In this document: positions 5,267-5,746 of the stretch, piece after piece | How positions within the stretch are numbered: position 1 is the stretch's first letter | Layout: each line of letters begins with the position of its first letter | Assembly: GCA_002782605.1 (NCBI GenBank) | Contig: PFIF01000153.1 | Location: 1 to 5,746, forward strand | Direction: 5' to 3' | Length of the DNA stretch: 5,746 nt | Source: Deltaproteobacteria bacterium CG_4_8_14_3_um_filter_43_13 | Lineage (GTDB): Bacteria; Desulfobacterota; UBA8473 | Notes under the pieces: model-generated | The model's input: the letters and a program-made list of their open reading frames with translations, nothing else | Databases searched by the model: none | Told to the model about the DNA's origin: nothing | Translations under genes and position numbers: made by a program

Positions 5267-5746
5267 ATGATGGCACTTGTATATGATATAGATCCAAATC
5301 TTCACACTTTCGATAGCCCAATTATTAAACGGAAGTTATCGAAAGATACATTAAGATGGTGGTCCAACTTTCAAATTTCGGTTCGTGATAAGGTACAGTC
5401 TTTTACAATAGGAAAAGAGGCATTTTATATCCCTATCAACCTCAAGCTGGCAATTGTTAAAAATCCGAATAAGGCAGACATCGTTTTAAGCTCGGGAGCA
5501 GGTGGCAAAAATGCTCTTATTGTTGAAGTCCCTAAAAGCCCTGACACAACCCACCCGCATAGACAGAAGGAAGTGGTGCAGTTGATAAACCAGCGACTTA
5601 GCGGTAGAAAAACTATTACTCCATACGATATCCAATCAGCTCGAAAGGTTTACAAGGTAGATGCCAAACCTGATTATTACTACAAGTCGAAATTTGCCTC
5701 ACCACAGTATAGCAATGCCTTTATTAATTGGTTAGTAGAACAATTC
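5267..5746 (+). CDS. Uncharacterised protein, runs off the right edge; start uncertain, possibly 5'-truncated
   Basis: An open frame gives 160 codons to the last base of the window. I do not recognise the product firmly. Its first half holds IIKRKLSKDTLRWWSNF and FTIGKEAFYIPINLKLAIV. The middle has NALIVEVPKSPDTTHPHRQK. The second half, EVVQLINQRL ... ITPYDIQSARKVY ... YKSKFASPQYSNAFINWLVE, looks like a small helical, possibly winged-helix DNA-binding module. Similar endings may occur in DUF3644-type defence or abortive-infection proteins, but this is low confidence. The paired ATGs at 5267 and 5270 have only AGGA directly adjacent, too close for a good ribosome site. The frame stays open upstream to a TAA at 5219-5221, reading KEIPILSSSKRVPLG, with a GTG at 5255 as an alternative start. 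The frame's plausible coding look before the ATG suggests either a missed start or loss of the N-terminus. No signal peptide or membrane segment is seen. Confidence 0.6.
   Translation, partial: MMALVYDIDPNLHTFDSPIIKRKLSKDTLRWWSNFQISVRDKVQSFTIGKEAFYIPINLKLAIVKNPNKADIVLSSGAGGKNALIVEVPKSPDTTHPHRQKEVVQLINQRLSGRKTITPYDIQSARKVYKVDAKPDYYYKSKFASPQYSNAFINWLVEQF

Overview
The window is a stretch of ordinary bacterial chromosome of low to moderate GC. A housekeeping core (lon, thiL, ssb) is flanked and interrupted by mobile and accessory debris: one insertion-sequence end, a toxin-antitoxin-like pair, a palindromic repeat and two broken gene tails. The genes are bacterial in type, with Shine-Dalgarno sites, a bacterial Lon and a bacterial SSB ending in DDIPF. 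Nothing fixes the phylum. The order lon-thiL, the C-rich palindromic repeat and the DUF4258/DUF2283 pair would suit an environmental Desulfobacterota- or Nitrospirota-like genome, but this is only an impression.

Left edge (1-592): the minus strand carries the first ten codons of what looks like an IS3-family OrfA, read leftward out of the window, with its Shine-Dalgarno site and a probable terminal inverted repeat at 73-92. About ten bases past that end, on the plus strand, begins a DUF4258 protein. Its stop codon overlaps the start of a DUF2283 protein (TAATG), giving a compact two-gene toxin-antitoxin-like cassette.

Debris zone (593-799): a 46-base nested palindromic repeat is followed directly by the last ~30 codons of a DNA methyltransferase or type II restriction-modification enzyme. 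No body of that gene is present.

Core (800-4281): lon (800 codons) and thiL (336 codons, TTG start) lie on the minus strand and overlap by 53 bases, so they are very likely one operon. A sigma-70-like promoter for lon lies at 4252-4281, immediately after the stop codon of a 92-95-residue DinG helicase C-terminus. That DinG piece has lost its N-terminal body and is a decapitated remnant.

Right side (4595-5746): ssb is on the plus strand, preceded by a short AAGTG-type repeat tract and a 12-base palindrome and followed by a strong 12-bp hairpin. The right edge holds an uncharacterised protein of at least 160 codons that runs out of the window. Its start is unclear and it may be another 5'-truncated gene.

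No CRISPR array, tRNA, rRNA or clearly new multi-gene system is visible. The items most worth a second look are the unassigned right-edge protein, the IS end abutting the DUF4258/DUF2283 pair, and the two gene tails.
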